This document shows, in pieces, positions 1-12,200 of a stretch of DNA of 26,475 nucleotides (positions within the stretch are counted from its first letter, which is position 1; the number at the start of each line of letters is the position of its first letter). The stretch comes from Tieghemiomyces parasiticus. Taxonomy: Eukaryota > Kickxellomycota > Dimargaritomycetes > Dimargaritales > Dimargaritaceae. Made by a program: the position numbers and the translations under genes. The stretch lies in NCBI GenBank assembly GCA_027575765.1, contig JANBPT010000676.1:1-26475 (forward strand). The letters run 5' to 3'. The notes under the pieces are model-generated. The model made no database searches. It worked only from the letters and a program-made list of their open reading frames with translations, and had not been told where the DNA came from.

Positions 1-3000
1 GTTCCACCGAATCGAGTTGGGCGTGAGCCGTGAGGCTTCGCACTAGGTTTTCAAAAATGTAGACAGGGTAGAACCGGTGGACTAGGTGGTAGGGTGCAAA
101 TTGTACCATATTCTCCTTCCATAGTTCCGTTAAATCGGTCTTCATGCCGCTTAACAAGATGAGGCCCTTCGTCGGCTCAATTAGAGCTCACCAGGGTGAG
201 GGCTGCACTCTAATGGATTAGATTGTGGTAAAGAAAAGGTTTCCCCATTATTTGTGACCCTCCCTGGTCGAAACAAGGGCATGAGGCCCTGAAGACAAGG
301 GCTGATTCCAGCCGGGCCAAAATCTATCCCTCTCGCTTCTCCTCGTATCGCACCCCGTCGGCTAAGTGATTTGAGTAGCCGACATCCGAAGGGCTCAATT
401 CGCAAGGCAGGCCAAAGATACGGGGGCGCCTGGGCTTCCTAGTGACGGGCCAGTGTCCACGATATGCGCTTCCTGATTGTTATCATTGCTATTCTGTTCT
501 GACATCCGTACCGTTGCAGCGCTATGAGGATAACCTATTGTACCAGATCATTAGTTCTTCCATATAACCTCTCCACATCCGCACGTCGTTCACAATGGCC
601 GACATCAGTCAAGGACTATGGGTGAAAATTGCGTCAAAGGAGCCATTATCTTATGAATGAGGCCACCAGCATCACTCCCGCTGTCAGTGACCGTCACATT
701 ACGCTTTTAATTGTTATTTTCAACGTCTCAACCGTCTCCGTATCGCGGCCATCCTGCGCAGAGACCATTCCATTGATTATAAATTAATTTGCTGATTAAC
801 GGAAAAGACGAGTCGTCAAAGGATTAAATTGATGCATGCTCAACTCCGCCCAGCATACAAACGTCCCGGTTCTCTATCTGTACAGGTGAAATTTATAGTA
901 GGCGCTAATCCGGGGGTGCACCTATTATCTAGAAAAATAAAGAATAGGCAAGGAATCATTAGCAGTTGAGTTTCGGGGGGCCGGTTGCTAGTCTCCAAGT
1001 AGTCTGGCCTTATCTGCTCGTATGGTATACTGGTACCGAACTTGGGCGTCATTCGAGGGAGAGGAGTCGTGCGCCATGAAAGGTAAGCGCTCCTCAGGAT
1101 TGGTCAATGACGCGTTTAAGGTAGGTTAGAGAAGGGTTCGACCGGCGTGCTTGGTACCTGGGGGGAGGGGCGACTCACGGAAACGCAGTTATGGGTTAAT
1201 CTCTTCAAAGTGATATCTGGCTCGTCGCCTGCTGACGTTGAAGAATAAAAAGTATAGTGATGAGTGGTGTGGTAGGTGGGAACCGGTGGAAGACTGACAA
1301 GGTATTAGATGGACGTGGGTTAATGGTGTCCTGGTTGAAGTGTCCTTTCGTTGGCTTATATAGCCGGTTTAGTTCGTATGGGAAGTGCCGAGGTGTTGTC
1401 CTCGGCAAGGCTACTCTGGTCGAAGTCGTACAATGAGAAATAAGAGCATCTGATAGACGATGGTTTGCAAGTAGGCGAAAGAGGTAGTGTGATTTTCTTG
1501 CAAGTTTCTTCGTTGATGTGGTGGGGTAGATAACTGGGCCGAGGTTATGCAAGGCGGAGATGGTCTGCGGTTGGTATCATACTGGTTGACCAACCGTGCT
1601 ATTGATGACGATGAGGGGAGGGGTGGCTGGTGATTAGTGGCTACTGAAGTTTGCCTCTCGGTTACCACAAGTGGGGTGTTTAAAACAATAATAGTAGTAA
1701 ACGCGATATCGGGATAATGTAACGTTGGGTTGGATTTGGGGCGTGTAGCGTGGCGCATTTAAGATGTGCTTCAAGTACCGTTTGACTTTGGGGACTATTT
1801 CTCGACTGGTTTGTAATCTAATCGATATTCGTATCTGCAGGTCATTAACGGAGGCGGAATCGACGTTCCCGGCCTTGTACCCCTTCCAGGGATAAGCTTC
1901 CCTGAAGAGGCGCTTTCCTTGTGCTCAGCGTGACCTAGAGGTATGCGTATACAGGTGGATGGTGGTAGTACCTCACTTATGTAGTCTTGGGATCGAAGTC
2001 TGCGGGTATGTGTTTACTTGCGGCTGATAGAAAGGGTCAATATATTATAGTGTCTAGAGTAATCAGAGGAGGGCAGTTTATCTCTCCTTGTGCCTTCCGT
2101 GATTCACAGCCATTTTAACAAACAATGTGGTGGTTGACTAAAAGATGGGAGACAAACACGGATGTGACGCCCAAAAACACGGCTGCCTAACTAACGCACT
2201 CATATGCAAACTCTGCAAGCCACCGACCGCCGAATCTATCATGCAACCCTCGACGGGGGACTAACCCGACCTCGAACCACCTGGCCTTGCGTCATATATC
2301 AACGCAGGACTCCGCCCCCCTCCTTGATTCGCCCTCCGTCTATTAACCTACTCCACGTACCGCCTAGCATTCGTAGCACTACTGTCACCGCCTTCCCGTA
2401 CGCCTCTCATGTTCTTCACGTTCTTCGCTCTCTCCACCTTGTTTATGCCTCTCGTACTCGCCTTACGCTTACACCTCCTCTTACTTATCATTTATCGCTT
2501 ACATTATCGCACCTCAGTAAAGCCGTTACGACCCCCCCATCCCCCGCTAGTTCCCTATAGCGGCACCACAACAGGTTCGGATTAATATTATCGAACTGAC
2601 TGACGGACAGTAAAGCTGATGGGGATGACCATTAGGTACTATTATCCAAAAGGTGAATATTAGGCAGCGTCTAATCACCCTTGCTGGTGGGCTGACGGAA
2701 TGGTCCCTGGCCATTGATGGATTTCCTCTTCTGTATTCCTTTTTTCTATTGAGAGGAATCCACTGCCATAGTACCAATTCGGTACTGGCCAGAGACCTCT
2801 GTTTTGTTGCGCTCTTACACCCTTACCTTTACCTGGGCGATATTATAATGGTACCCCCCCCCTGCAGGGAAGGGTAAATGCTTAGTAGTTGTAGTAGTAG
2901 TTTCTTTTTAACAGCTGGGACCGCGATGCCTTAATCTCACTCGCCTTCAAGGCTGGGTAATTTTGTTCGCTATTGACAAATAGGTTCCATCCGGCGAGTT

Positions 3001-4320
3001 GTGACTATAGAAAGGAGCCTAGTCAACTTAAAAATAAATGAACTGGCTAGTTACTATTAGTTATAATCAGCGTACCATGTTGGCCAAGATAGGATCGGCA
3101 GGGTCCCTCTCCTTTTCATTATGGACGAGTGTCCAAAGAGTGCAACCAAGAATCTGGAATAAATACCTGGTAGTGATGAGGACTTCGCTGGCCGTCCAAC
3201 CGAGCGAGGTAGGGCTGGGGTAGACCATGGCAAGGTAGAGCCAGACTACATGTATGACATTCAGTTGTTAGTGTTCGTGTAGACACGTCACTGCTAGCAC
3301 CGTAGTAGAGGAGTGAGTGATGAGTCAGAGGTGACCTTCAGCGTAATGGTTTCTGTTTTGTAGTGTGTAAAATCAAGTGTCTATGCGGCTTACCCAGAGC
3401 CAGCACCCGGTTGGAGGTTCCTAGGGATGGGGTGCTCATCTTTCCTAAAGCATCTGTCCCGCCGTTGAGCAATCATATCGCTGTGATCGTCCGTCCTCCC
3501 TACAGCGATTAATTCCCGTAGTCGTAGGATCTACGCCGCAAAAGAGCAGAGGACATGTTTCGGCATTACAAGATCTTGGAGCGGTTCTTTCTAGGAAGCG
3601 GTCATACCTAACCCGCGACTCTCCTCGCTCCTCCTGGACGTCTCTTTGAACTCATAAACAAGAGCACCTGTCAGCGGGCTAAGTATTCTGGTATATTCCT
3701 TGTTTCGACATGCTTTATGTCGGGGAAAGGCAGCCTATGGTGCATAATTCGTAGAGGGTTATGATTTGCGGAATAAAAACCGCCAGCCCATTGACCTAGA
3801 AAAGTTCGAGCAACGCATTCAGAAGGAGATGATGATGATGATCGAATTTGGGTAAACGGCAATCGATACGAGTTGCACTCCTATAGCACCCGTAGCACTA
3901 CAGATTTCAGGTAAAATCCAAGTGTAATTAAGTAGATGGGGGGGTACATACTTACCGCCGAAGTGCGGCAGTCTTCGACTGGCCAATCGGTTGCTGAAAG
4001 GAGCACCCGGGTTATTAATCATAAGCCTTTGACCAGTTGGTGGATTTTCGTAGACGGCATCGCCGACGTTCTAAAGAGGGGCTGAGGTGTCAGCCAAAGA
4101 TGGGCTCCTTCTTCTGGATAGAAGTTGACGAAATATTGCTCTGTCACACTAAAAAGATGGAGATGGTGTAGAGACCTCGCACAGTCCCAACCTGTCTGTT
4201 GATGTGCAAAGCCTTGTACCTCCACTTTGACAGTGGATCGCCTGTTACCTGATAGGGTGACCGATACCGAAATATTATGGATAATCATAGCTATTAATCT
4301 GTACCCCTTGGCAAACGAGT
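1..4320. other. Intergenic, no supportable gene
   Basis: I see no convincing gene here. Reading frames are short (about 120 codons at most), lack recognisable motifs, and occur on both strands at once, as expected of non-coding DNA. I found no tRNA B-box with a pairing T-stem, no rRNA segment, no transposase or reverse-transcriptase motif, and no long terminal repeat. Base composition drifts: about 1150-1760 is G/T-rich on the plus strand, about 2200-2560 is C/T-rich. Small simple repeats are present, including (GAT)5 at 3828-3842. Multi-exon genes with very short exons could be missed by eye. Confidence 0.6.
3828..3842. repeat. (GAT)5 microsatellite
   Basis: Five perfect GAT units in non-coding DNA. 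No associated gene is visible. Confidence 0.85.
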
Positions 4321-4443
4321 GTGGCAGCTTTTGGGAACTAAGAAAGAGGGACGGGGGGGAGGGTTACCAGGGCCACGTTGAGAACGGGGGATAGTGAGTG
4401 AAGGGACCAAAGGAGACGGCGCTGCCGGAGGGTCTACAGGACA

Positions 4444-4473
4444 CCTTGCTGATCGGTCAGTAGGTCAGCAAGG
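4444..4473. repeat. Perfect 9-bp inverted repeat, 12-nt spacer
   Basis: CCTTGCTGA (4444-4452) and TCAGCAAGG (4465-4473) are exact reverse complements. They could form a hairpin or mark a dyad binding site. By a rough estimate, a window this size should contain a few such repeats by chance, so no function is claimed. Confidence 0.8.
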
Positions 4474-4610
4474 GCCAGACAACCCCCATCCGACCAAATG
4501 AGTTACAGGGTACCTGGGACCTCCCGAACGAGTGATTCTAGGCAGTATGGGGCTCGATGGCGACTAGGGCACATTTATCCATTCCGGGGGTATAGGAAGC
4601 AACCGCTTAC

Positions 4611-4629
4611 GGGGCGGCTTTACCGCCCC
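4611..4629. repeat. GC-only 7-bp hairpin, 5-nt loop
   Basis: GGGGCGG, loop CTTTA, then CCGCCCC form a perfect all-GC stem. No T-run follows on the plus strand, so it is not a bacterial-style terminator, and no gene ends nearby. It may be chance in a GC-rich stretch. Confidence 0.75.
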
Positions 4630-5850
4630 CAGTCCTCTGTGAAGGGAGACAGGGGAGTTTAACCTAAGGTACAATCATCAGGTGTGAAGCGGTAACCGAT
4701 CGTGGGCCCTGGGCTGTATTTCGTGAAGATGGTGGTTCGTGATTGAAGAGGTCGTGAAGCCCTGGAGGACGGCATCGAGATGGAGGGGAAAAGTTTAGGT
4801 GGTAACGCATGCGGGAGGTTTTAAAGGGGGTCGGGGTGGCGCGGCTGCGTGAGAGGAGGTCAAAAGAACGTGGGGGCCATGTGGAGTAGGCACCAAGGGA
4901 GGTTGTTATTAAGGGAGGGAGGAGGGGTCTGGGCTTCGGTCCCGGATGACACCTGATTAGGAAACTGACATCACCCCGGCCAGGGTCAGGCATAGTCATC
5001 TTCATAATGTTGGCTAATTGTGATATTGAGTCTGTTGGTGCAGCAAGATGCCATATGGAATAAGGGGAGAGTTCAAGGGGCTAGACACGTATGTTTTGCC
5101 GATGGTGCGTGGCCACCCTGCTTCAACTCTCGGACTGACGGGGAGAAGGAGCAACTTGGAGCCATGGGGTATGGAGAGAGAGAGAGGGGGCGCTTCACTT
5201 CAGGGCCGAAACAGCTGGCGAGGGATGAGGGTCTTGTCATAGTCGGTATGCGACCGAACGAGATGGTGTCCAAACCAGGGGAACATATGTACGAACCCCG
5301 GAAGTTTAGTAGTGAGGATTCCGCGTGATGTCCGTGCAGTATATTAAAATTAAGTGATATGTTCGCGAAAAGTTGGACTAGGGGCGTTTGCGATCGACTA
5401 AGTGCTACTGGACTTGAGATGGGAAGCCACGGGCGTACCTATAGATGCAGCATCCATCCGAGTTTCTTGGCGAAGCAGCGGTCGGGATGCAAAAGGGGCA
5501 TGGGTTTGAGCCGAACTGAAGGGTGGGTGACCAGGCGATGCACCCTCCCCCCTCTACTTTCAGGAACAAGTGCTGACGTGGTGAGTCCTAGCAAGGAAAG
5601 AGGGGGGCGGGGGAGGGCTAGACGGCGGCAAGACCCCCGAAAACTATCCAAGTGCCCAGACCAAGCTTGGATAATGGATGGTGGAAGCCAGGAATCGAGA
5701 CGATCAATGTTCGTGCCACTTTGTTCGCTAACTACCCGAGTGCGGAGGGGGGGGTCGGGAAGGCGTAAGGAAGCGGCTGAAGGCTGGTACCAGGGTGACA
5801 GAAACCGCACAGTCGTTCCCGGCCGTGAATACCTAGACAATAACGAACTA

Positions 5851-7930
5851 GCCGTTCGCTCTTGGCTTCCACTTCCCAGCCAGGACGACCGGTCTGCGTA
5901 GGCTTTTACTCTTGGGTGGACTTTGTGTACGAGGACCGGCTGTTGCGCACGACCCGCCGCCGTTGGCCAATGACTTGCAGTATGGCTGAGAATGATAGTG
6001 CGTCTTTTTGTTGTTGTTGTGTTGGTTGCCGACGTGAATGTATCGGCTTCGGCCCTGGGAAGTCTCCGAAGTGCAATGTACACACCACCCGCCGGGAGTC
6101 CGGCCTATAGAGTCACTCCGTTTCCAACGCACACGCAGCGCGATCCGAGCCACCAAGTGCCCTCGGGTCTGTCTACTGTCTGGCGCGTTGTGGTTGTCCA
6201 GGAAGGAAGGGGGATCGAGGGCCTCTATGGTAAAGGGTATAGGAGAATGGTGAGAGGGTTGGACATTGTCTCTGGCCAGTACACCCTGGCCGTGTAACCG
6301 CCAAGCGGTGGAAGAATATCTTGTTCTGCCAAAGTCATCGGAGGATACGTGCGGAGGCCGGGGGAAATAGGAGAGGAGGTGGCGCATTAGTCACGCGGGG
6401 CGGTCTAGGCTGGCCTCACCGAGTAGGCTAAAGCCGGGGGGTAGATGCTAAGGGGCCGCCTGCCAATAGTGACTCTGTGCCAATAAATAAACATCCTCCC
6501 CTTCCGCCAGCAAATACAGCGAACGCAGCATAAAAATAAAGAAGGCCGGTTGGGTGATAAACAATGCTAGTGCAAAGCCAATGCAGCTTTTCTCATATAC
6601 GTGTATGGGCTCCCAGGTATGATGAATCACACCGGCCTGCAACGGTGGTTGGCGAAATGATTAAGGGGATGCACCGCAGGCCTCACGTGCGGATTGGTTG
6701 ACAGGAAGACATACAAGGCCACCTCCGAATGGGGGTGTATGCACTGGGTTGCAGGCACGGGGCTGGGGCCTTGGGGTGGTCACCCAGCTGTCGTCATTGT
6801 CCCAGTGCTTATTTCCACAGCTGGCTGGGACTATGACGGTGTTGTATGTACGTTGTCTGGCACTTGCCTTGAAGATGAGGCCAGTCGTATGCTTCGGCAA
6901 GTAACTAATTGCCAGCCTGGGTAAACACGAGCCTGGCCAACATGATACCCAGAAGTGACTAATTCATTGTCCCAATGGGCCAGCGACAGTGGGCGATCCG
7001 ATGACAGGCTCCAGCCAGCACACACACACATACACACACCAACCACAGTATGGACGTCACCGTTCTCCCACAAAACACGCTGTCGGTGTATGCTGTGGCA
7101 ACCTGACAAAGGAAGGTGGGTACATGCGAAATTCCAGGCAGCACAAGCTCCAACGCATACATCCCCCCAAGCAAGGGGAGGGAGGTGCTGTCGAGGGGAC
7201 CGCAGGTCCTTCGTCTCTCCCAGTTGCACCCCGTGCCAATCCTCACCTAGCTATTGCCGCCCAAAGACCGCACGAACATCCTTTTGAACAGATTCTATTC
7301 GGCCACCCTCTTTCCCTACACAGCGGGTCAACGCAAGATGCCCCCGCAAGGATAACCCATATCGCGGCCCGATCCATCGTTTATGAGCCACTTACCAACC
7401 GCTATCCCCTCCCCCCGTTGGGAAGGGAATTGCCCAGCCCTTCTCCGGGGCTTCCACTGGCTTACATGCGCTAAAGACAGGGGCCACCACTCTGCTTCCA
7501 CTGCCTCAACTTCCATTAAGCAGTATCATCTGCTCTGGCTGGCCCACCCAAGCTCAAGACGTACGGCGATTGGCCCACTCGCTCGTGCCTCTGTCCCAGG
7601 CCTAACGCCCGTACTTCCCATCCAAATATCCGCAGACACATGTCTGGGCCGAACCGACAAGCAGAAGGACGGCTGGCTCGTGTGGGATGACTAGTCCTCC
7701 GCTGGGGGAGAGGGAGGGGGTGGCAGCCCCGACCGGCCCGTTCAGCGAACCGGGTTGCTGGCCAGGACAGTTGTGCGAGGTTATGTCAATCTGCAGGCCC
7801 AGAAAAAACAGGCAGAATGGAGAAGCGTAGTGAGAAAGAGACACGCCGCCCCATGGTGAAACTGTCCCATATCCCCCCTCCCCCACTCGAACCTTGAGAG
7901 GCCAGGGGGGGACGGCGCGGTGTTGTGCAC
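5851..7930. other. Intergenic, no supportable gene
   Basis: GC-rich, with many overlapping frames on both strands (for example about 160 codons at 6989-7474 plus and about 180 at 5848-6387 minus). All have erratic composition and no recognisable motif, so I treat them as chance. A short CA microsatellite lies at 7019-7038. The far right end turns C/T-rich as the promoter of the gene at 8362 approaches. Confidence 0.55.
7019..7038. repeat. CA microsatellite
   Basis: An alternating CA run interrupted once by a T, in non-coding DNA. Confidence 0.8.
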
Positions 7931-8205
7931 CCGGTGACGGGTGTGAGTGGGAGAGATAGAGGATGGGATTTTCCACGGTCTGACCGATACGACCATCTTG
8001 TGGCCCCTCCCCCCCTGCTCTCTCCTGCCTTCTATTTCCACCCCCCCCCACCCCTGCCTTCACCATCGTTTGTCGGCTGGACCGCCGCTGCCGCCCTTAT
8101 TTTCCCACTCGCTCCTCACATTCCGAGAAGCCCACCCTCCAGCACACTTTTCTTGTCTCGATTCCTTTTCTCCTTGGACCCCTCTCCGTCGTGCTTCACC
8201 TTTTT

Positions 8206-8215
8206 TATATAAATA
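8206..8215 (+). promoter_or_regulatory. TATA box for the small gene at 8362
   Basis: TATATAAATA sits in a C/T-rich stretch 147 bases before the ATG at 8362. This predicts a transcription start near 8235-8245 and a leader of roughly 120 bases. It also argues against using in-frame non-ATG starts upstream, because the frame extended to about 8191 would run through the TATA box itself. Confidence 0.65.
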
Positions 8216-8361
8216 CGCTCTGGTCTGCCATAGTTGTCAGACTTTCGATATCGTACATCCACTCTACTGGCCCTACTACTACCTCCTACCCCACCTGGCC
8301 CCTTACCGCTTCCACTTGTTTCACTACTACCGCCCACCCCTTGTCAATACCCTTACTCACC

Positions 8362-8763
8362 ATGCTGTCCAAGTACATCAGCTCCTCCCGCCCTTCCAGT
8401 GAGTCGCTCCTCTCCTCCAACAGCACGGTGGTCGACGCCCAAACAACGGCCCAGAACCAGCAGCAGATGGAGTCGGACCTTAACGACCTCCATCGCCGCC
8501 TGCAGAGCCCCGGTCTGAGCGGGCTAACCAACCAGCGTGTCGAGCTCACCGAGTCGCAGCGGTCCAGGATGGACCTGGCAAAGCTGGTCACCACCGTCAA
8601 GCGCATGGGCCGCGGCCGGCTTGTCAAGCAGGAGGCCTTGTACTACTCCCCCAGCGAGCGCCGGTCCCAGGACATCCTTGGCTTCCTCGAGCGTATGGAC
8701 CGTTTCGACGTTCCCGACCTTTCCGATCGCCAGCGTTTCACCCCGCGCCCCGTCCCCGTCTGA
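8362..8763 (+). CDS. Unrecognised small hydrophilic protein, 133 aa
   Basis: I do not recognise the family. The frame starts at an ATG in good eukaryotic context (ACC before it, A at -3), lies behind a TATA box, and ends at TGA 8761-8763. Codon use is strongly C/G-ending, unlike the spacer around it. Residues 1-25 are Ser-rich. Residues 26-48 are Gln/Asp-rich and could form a short coiled coil. Residues 60-115 are charged, with a basic patch (KRMGRGRLVK, 80-89) and a probably helical SQDILGFLERMDRFDVPD segment (102-119). The tail is RFTPRPVPV. There is no signal peptide or membrane segment, so it is probably cytosolic or nuclear. The basic patch and SxSE-type serines could serve nucleic-acid binding or phosphorylation, but this is speculation. 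No neighbour lies close enough to suggest a role. Confidence 0.8.
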   Translation: MLSKYISSSRPSSESLLSSNSTVVDAQTTAQNQQQMESDLNDLHRRLQSPGLSGLTNQRVELTESQRSRMDLAKLVTTVKRMGRGRLVKQEALYYSPSERRSQDILGFLERMDRFDVPDLSDRQRFTPRPVPV

Positions 8764-9293
8764 GTCTCCTCTGCCTATACATTACCAGCCCTATTCGCCG
8801 CCTTTTCTTTGCATTGCGTCTGGCCGCGCACCCAACCGGGTCCTTTGGCCGCTCTCCTCCGCTTCCACTTGCTGTATTCTAATGTCCGGAGCAGTGTAGC
8901 CCAACTGTTCTTGCTAGGGCCCGTCAAAATCCGTACACTCCCGCCTTCCCCCTTCTCTCGGGCGAAAGGCCCACGTCGACAGGTGCAGCGTTTAGTCTCT
9001 CTAACCTTCTGCCTAGTCCACGGCGCGGCACGTTCAAATTTGACCCCACCCTATGCATTTGTTTACTGTTGAACAAATCACCCTTCCCCCATTCCCGTTT
9101 CCAACTACCCTTCCACGTCCCCTACCCAACTTCGCCTTCTAGTCAGCGTGGTCTGCCCCCCAAAAAAGTTTACTTCCCCCTTTATGTTGACGCGTTACGC
9201 CCCATTTCATCCTTATGTCATGTCTACTCTTCTCCCTAGCACAATCCCCTAGTCGGCCGCACAAGTCCTACCTGCTAAACCTTGTACATAATG
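8764..9293 (+). other. Pyrimidine-rich 3' flank of the small gene
   Basis: The C/T-rich sense composition seen upstream continues for about 480 bases after the stop codon, then changes abruptly near 9290. This suits a long 3' untranslated region ending near the AATAAA at 9294. No coding sequence is supported. Confidence 0.45.
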
Positions 9294-9299
9294 AATAAA
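9294..9299 (+). terminator. Candidate polyadenylation signal AATAAA
   Basis: A canonical AATAAA lies 531 bases after the stop at 8763, just where the pyrimidine-rich flank ends. It is the best poly(A) signal candidate for the small gene. The position is only suggestive, since fungal signals are often degenerate. Confidence 0.35.
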
Positions 9300-12200
9300 T
9301 CTAGGACATCAAAAATTACACAATTTAACGGACCTAGTAGGCCAAGGTTTGAGCATTTGGGCCCTCGTAAGGGAACATTTGACGTTTCAGCTCGGCCACC
9401 CTCCTTGGCCTGCCAGAAACTCCTGCTTGGCGAGTGACTGCCGTTGCTAGTGCCAGTCTTCCAATGTTGACTATACACCCTAGTCCCAACCCATATGTAT
9501 ACGTAACGCAACGAGCAGTGTTAGATTATGCTGACACCGTCCACCTTGACCTACCGCACCCACGGTCATCTTCATGGCAGTTGGTGTGGTTGCCAGCCCT
9601 GCGACATATACACCCCGACCTGTGGCCACCGCTTTGTAGTAACAGGACTTCTGATCCTTCAACTGCGAACGACGTCCGATGCCCAGATGACTTGCTGGGT
9701 CACCCTTACATTATACTAATCTAATAGCTACTTCTCTTTCACGCTATTTAATCAAGCCGTGGTGAACATCACCTCAGCGCAGTGTTGCGAATGAACATGT
9801 GCTGTTGGGTGATTATCATTCGAACAAAGCCATTATGCCAGGGATAAGCTGGAGAGACGGATGGGTCTATAATCGAGTAATATCAACTAGACAATGGGTG
9901 GGCCATATATGAAATTGGTTTAGAGCCCAGGGATGGGCGGCTAGCGCAGTGGTGAGATGGAAAGTGAGAGTGGTACGGCGAAAGGGTGTGTGAGTAGTGG
10001 GAGGAAGAGGGGGGTGATGCTGATCTGTTCACTAGGGGCCGATCGGTCCGGCTTATCATGCCCTGGAAAGAGATCTACGGCGGTCCAGTACAAAGACTTT
10101 GGTGCAATTTCAGTTGTTGAACCAGTAGGAGTGGGGAATTAAATAGCCGGGGAAGGCCCAGATCAGCCTACATTAACGACTTATTCAAGGGTTGACAATG
10201 AAGGCTGAAGGCAAGAGATAGCCTAAGGTGTGTGTGTGTGTGTGGATGTGTGTAGAGAGAGATTTTCAGAGGTTAGCCTGATTAATTACTTACCCATGGG
10301 CCCTTATGGGCTTCCGACTCCTCACCCTTTCTTATCTCGCCCCTACTCATCCTAATATAAAATAAACTCCATCGAAGATGAGGCCAGCGTGGAGTGTGGA
10401 GGCAAAGGGCCGCTCTAGGCGGTTGATGATGTCCATCTCAATCCCCCCCTCTTCCCTCCTTACTACACCAGCCAGTCCTACGATCGCCACTGACATCCGA
10501 CCACAGCACCTCTCACCACCCTAGTTGGCGTCCAGATTGCCAATATCGGGTGCTATACGGTTGGATGAAGGACAGGGTCGAATGTAAAAGCGGGAGGCGG
10601 GACACAGCAAATCGAGGGTAGTCATGCGGATGCCCTTTCCCAACCAAAAGCGGCTTGGGTTTTTTTTTTTACCAAACCGAAATAAGGCAGGGTCCAGGAA
10701 GATTGGCTAGGTGCTCATACCATCAGCTTTGACAGATATTCCGAAGGGGGGGGAGAGGAGGGATATTTATGTAACGTTGCTTAATTGCTGCGATTCTCAT
10801 GAGGTGGGCGTACAGCAGCCTAGACGCTCAGGTCTAAACACTCCCTCGGAGGAGAAGGGACGATAGTGGTGAGTGGGCTCTGCAATCTTATGGACGATCT
10901 CATAACACCTAAAGGTCGACCTGTGAACATAGCAACGGGCCGGTGTCTACGCCAATCGAGGGTTCAATTGATACCTATGGACGGTACGCAGATGGCAGCT
11001 AAAAACTCAACCCGTCAATCTGATTGGGTTGTCCACAATTCTAGGCCAAACGGTTTTTGCTATCCACTAGAAAAGGCCCCACCATCGACATTACGAATTC
11101 CGAATGGTCGTCAGGGTCCGTTGGTGCGTTAAATTATGGCTAGTATCCCCTAATCATTCGACCTGTTTCCCCACATTACACCTCTGGAGAGCTGCTGTCA
11201 GCTCAACCTAGGATCAAATCCCCTCCCCTCTTCGTTGTTCGGTGACCGGCCTAGAGTGTAGAAGGGCACGGCATTTGTGGCAGCTGGTGACCGGGTCTAT
11301 CTTTGAGTACGCGTAACGATGCCAAAATTCCCTGAGTGCCGTTCTGGATTGTTGCAGGGTGGTGCGGGTGCCTAAGAAGCTAGGTTGGTGGGCTATCAAT
11401 AGATTTGCATGGTGCTGACCACTGCTTCGAATGGGCCTGTACACCGCTCCTCTGCTTCACAAATATCGACAGCCTGTGGCTTGGCCGCTCGAAAATAGGG
11501 TGGGGCATAGATACCTGGTAGCCTTGGAAGACGTGCCCTGGTCCTAACCCATGCTACCAAACGGCTGACAGATACCCGGCCATACGCAATGGCCAATATC
11601 GACTCACATTGGCAAACTGTCTTGCTTGATCCGATTGCAGTGCAGTGCCGAACTGTGCAGCCGCGGGATCCCCACGTTAATTTGGTGCTTATCATCTTGG
11701 TCAACCAGTAGTCAGAAGAACCGGAGAGTGAGGTTCTGCGTTCAGGGTGAAATCTTGACCAGCTAGTCGCCCATACTTATTATCGGGAGAAGCTCGCTAA
11801 ATCTAGGGGGAATAGAATATGCTGTCTTTAAAAAATAGCAATAAAAAAAAGCCCGGAGATCGACCGGAGACCAGCGGAAGTCGCAGCGTAGCACTTTCAG
11901 TGCCGTGGCTATAAATGCGAGCGATAGAGCGGAGCAGGCGTGGATGGCCAGCCCAGAAAAAGTCATACTCGGTATTCTCTCCCCTGATCTTCGGATTGCG
12001 CCCATCTTAGGTCTAGGCTTGCGCACACTCCCGCGTCCAGGCATCGATCTAGGTGCTGATCATAGCCTAGAGAGTGAAGCCGTCACCCAGATTCGATGCT
12101 ATATTATCCATGGCCGGCTGGCTTGGGGCGAAAATTCCGTTTGGACTAGATGGACGTGGAGAGACTGGAGGCGTCATAGTGGGAGTGATAGTAATTCCCC

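Larger units (their letters stand above)
4321..5850. other. Purine-rich intergenic stretch
   Basis: The plus strand is markedly G/A-rich over about 1.5 kb, so the minus strand is pyrimidine-rich. That composition resembles the sense-strand flanks of the recognised genes at 8362 and 13962. The overlapping frames here (up to 180-214 codons on opposite strands) reflect GC-rich sequence with few stops; none has conserved-looking protein sequence. The stretch could be an old promoter or leader, or a non-coding transcript read leftwards. Two small inverted repeats lie inside it. Confidence 0.45.

Noticed and set aside
464..502. 12-residue hydrophobic mini-frame (MRFLIVIIAILF)
   Set aside because: It looks like a signal-peptide start but ends at TGA, and no plausible donor or downstream exon could be found.
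3321..3327. TGAGTCA, a Gcn4/AP-1 site
   Set aside because: No gene starts nearby, and a 7-base motif is expected by chance in a window this long.
5359..5901. 180-codon plus-strand frame, overlapped by a 214-codon minus-strand frame (5439-6083)
   Set aside because: Both exist because the DNA is GC-rich with few stops. Neither shows domain motifs, sensible hydrophobic patterning or a supported promoter.
6870..6883. 14-base direct repeat with 10374-10387 (GAAGATGAGGCCAG)
   Set aside because: About one such match is expected by chance in 26 kb, and the flanks differ.
6930..6944. 15-base match to a primate Alu phrase (AGCCTGGCCAACATG)
   Set aside because: The match does not extend to either side and no other Alu-like sequence surrounds it. 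I treat it as chance, not contamination.
8191..8361. Possible N-terminal extension of the 133-aa protein
   Set aside because: The extended frame has no ATG in good context before 8362 and would run through the TATA box at 8206-8215.
8399..8404. GTGAGT, a consensus splice donor inside the small gene
   Set aside because: The frame reads through it with continuous coding character to the stop at 8763, and splicing there would remove most of the protein.
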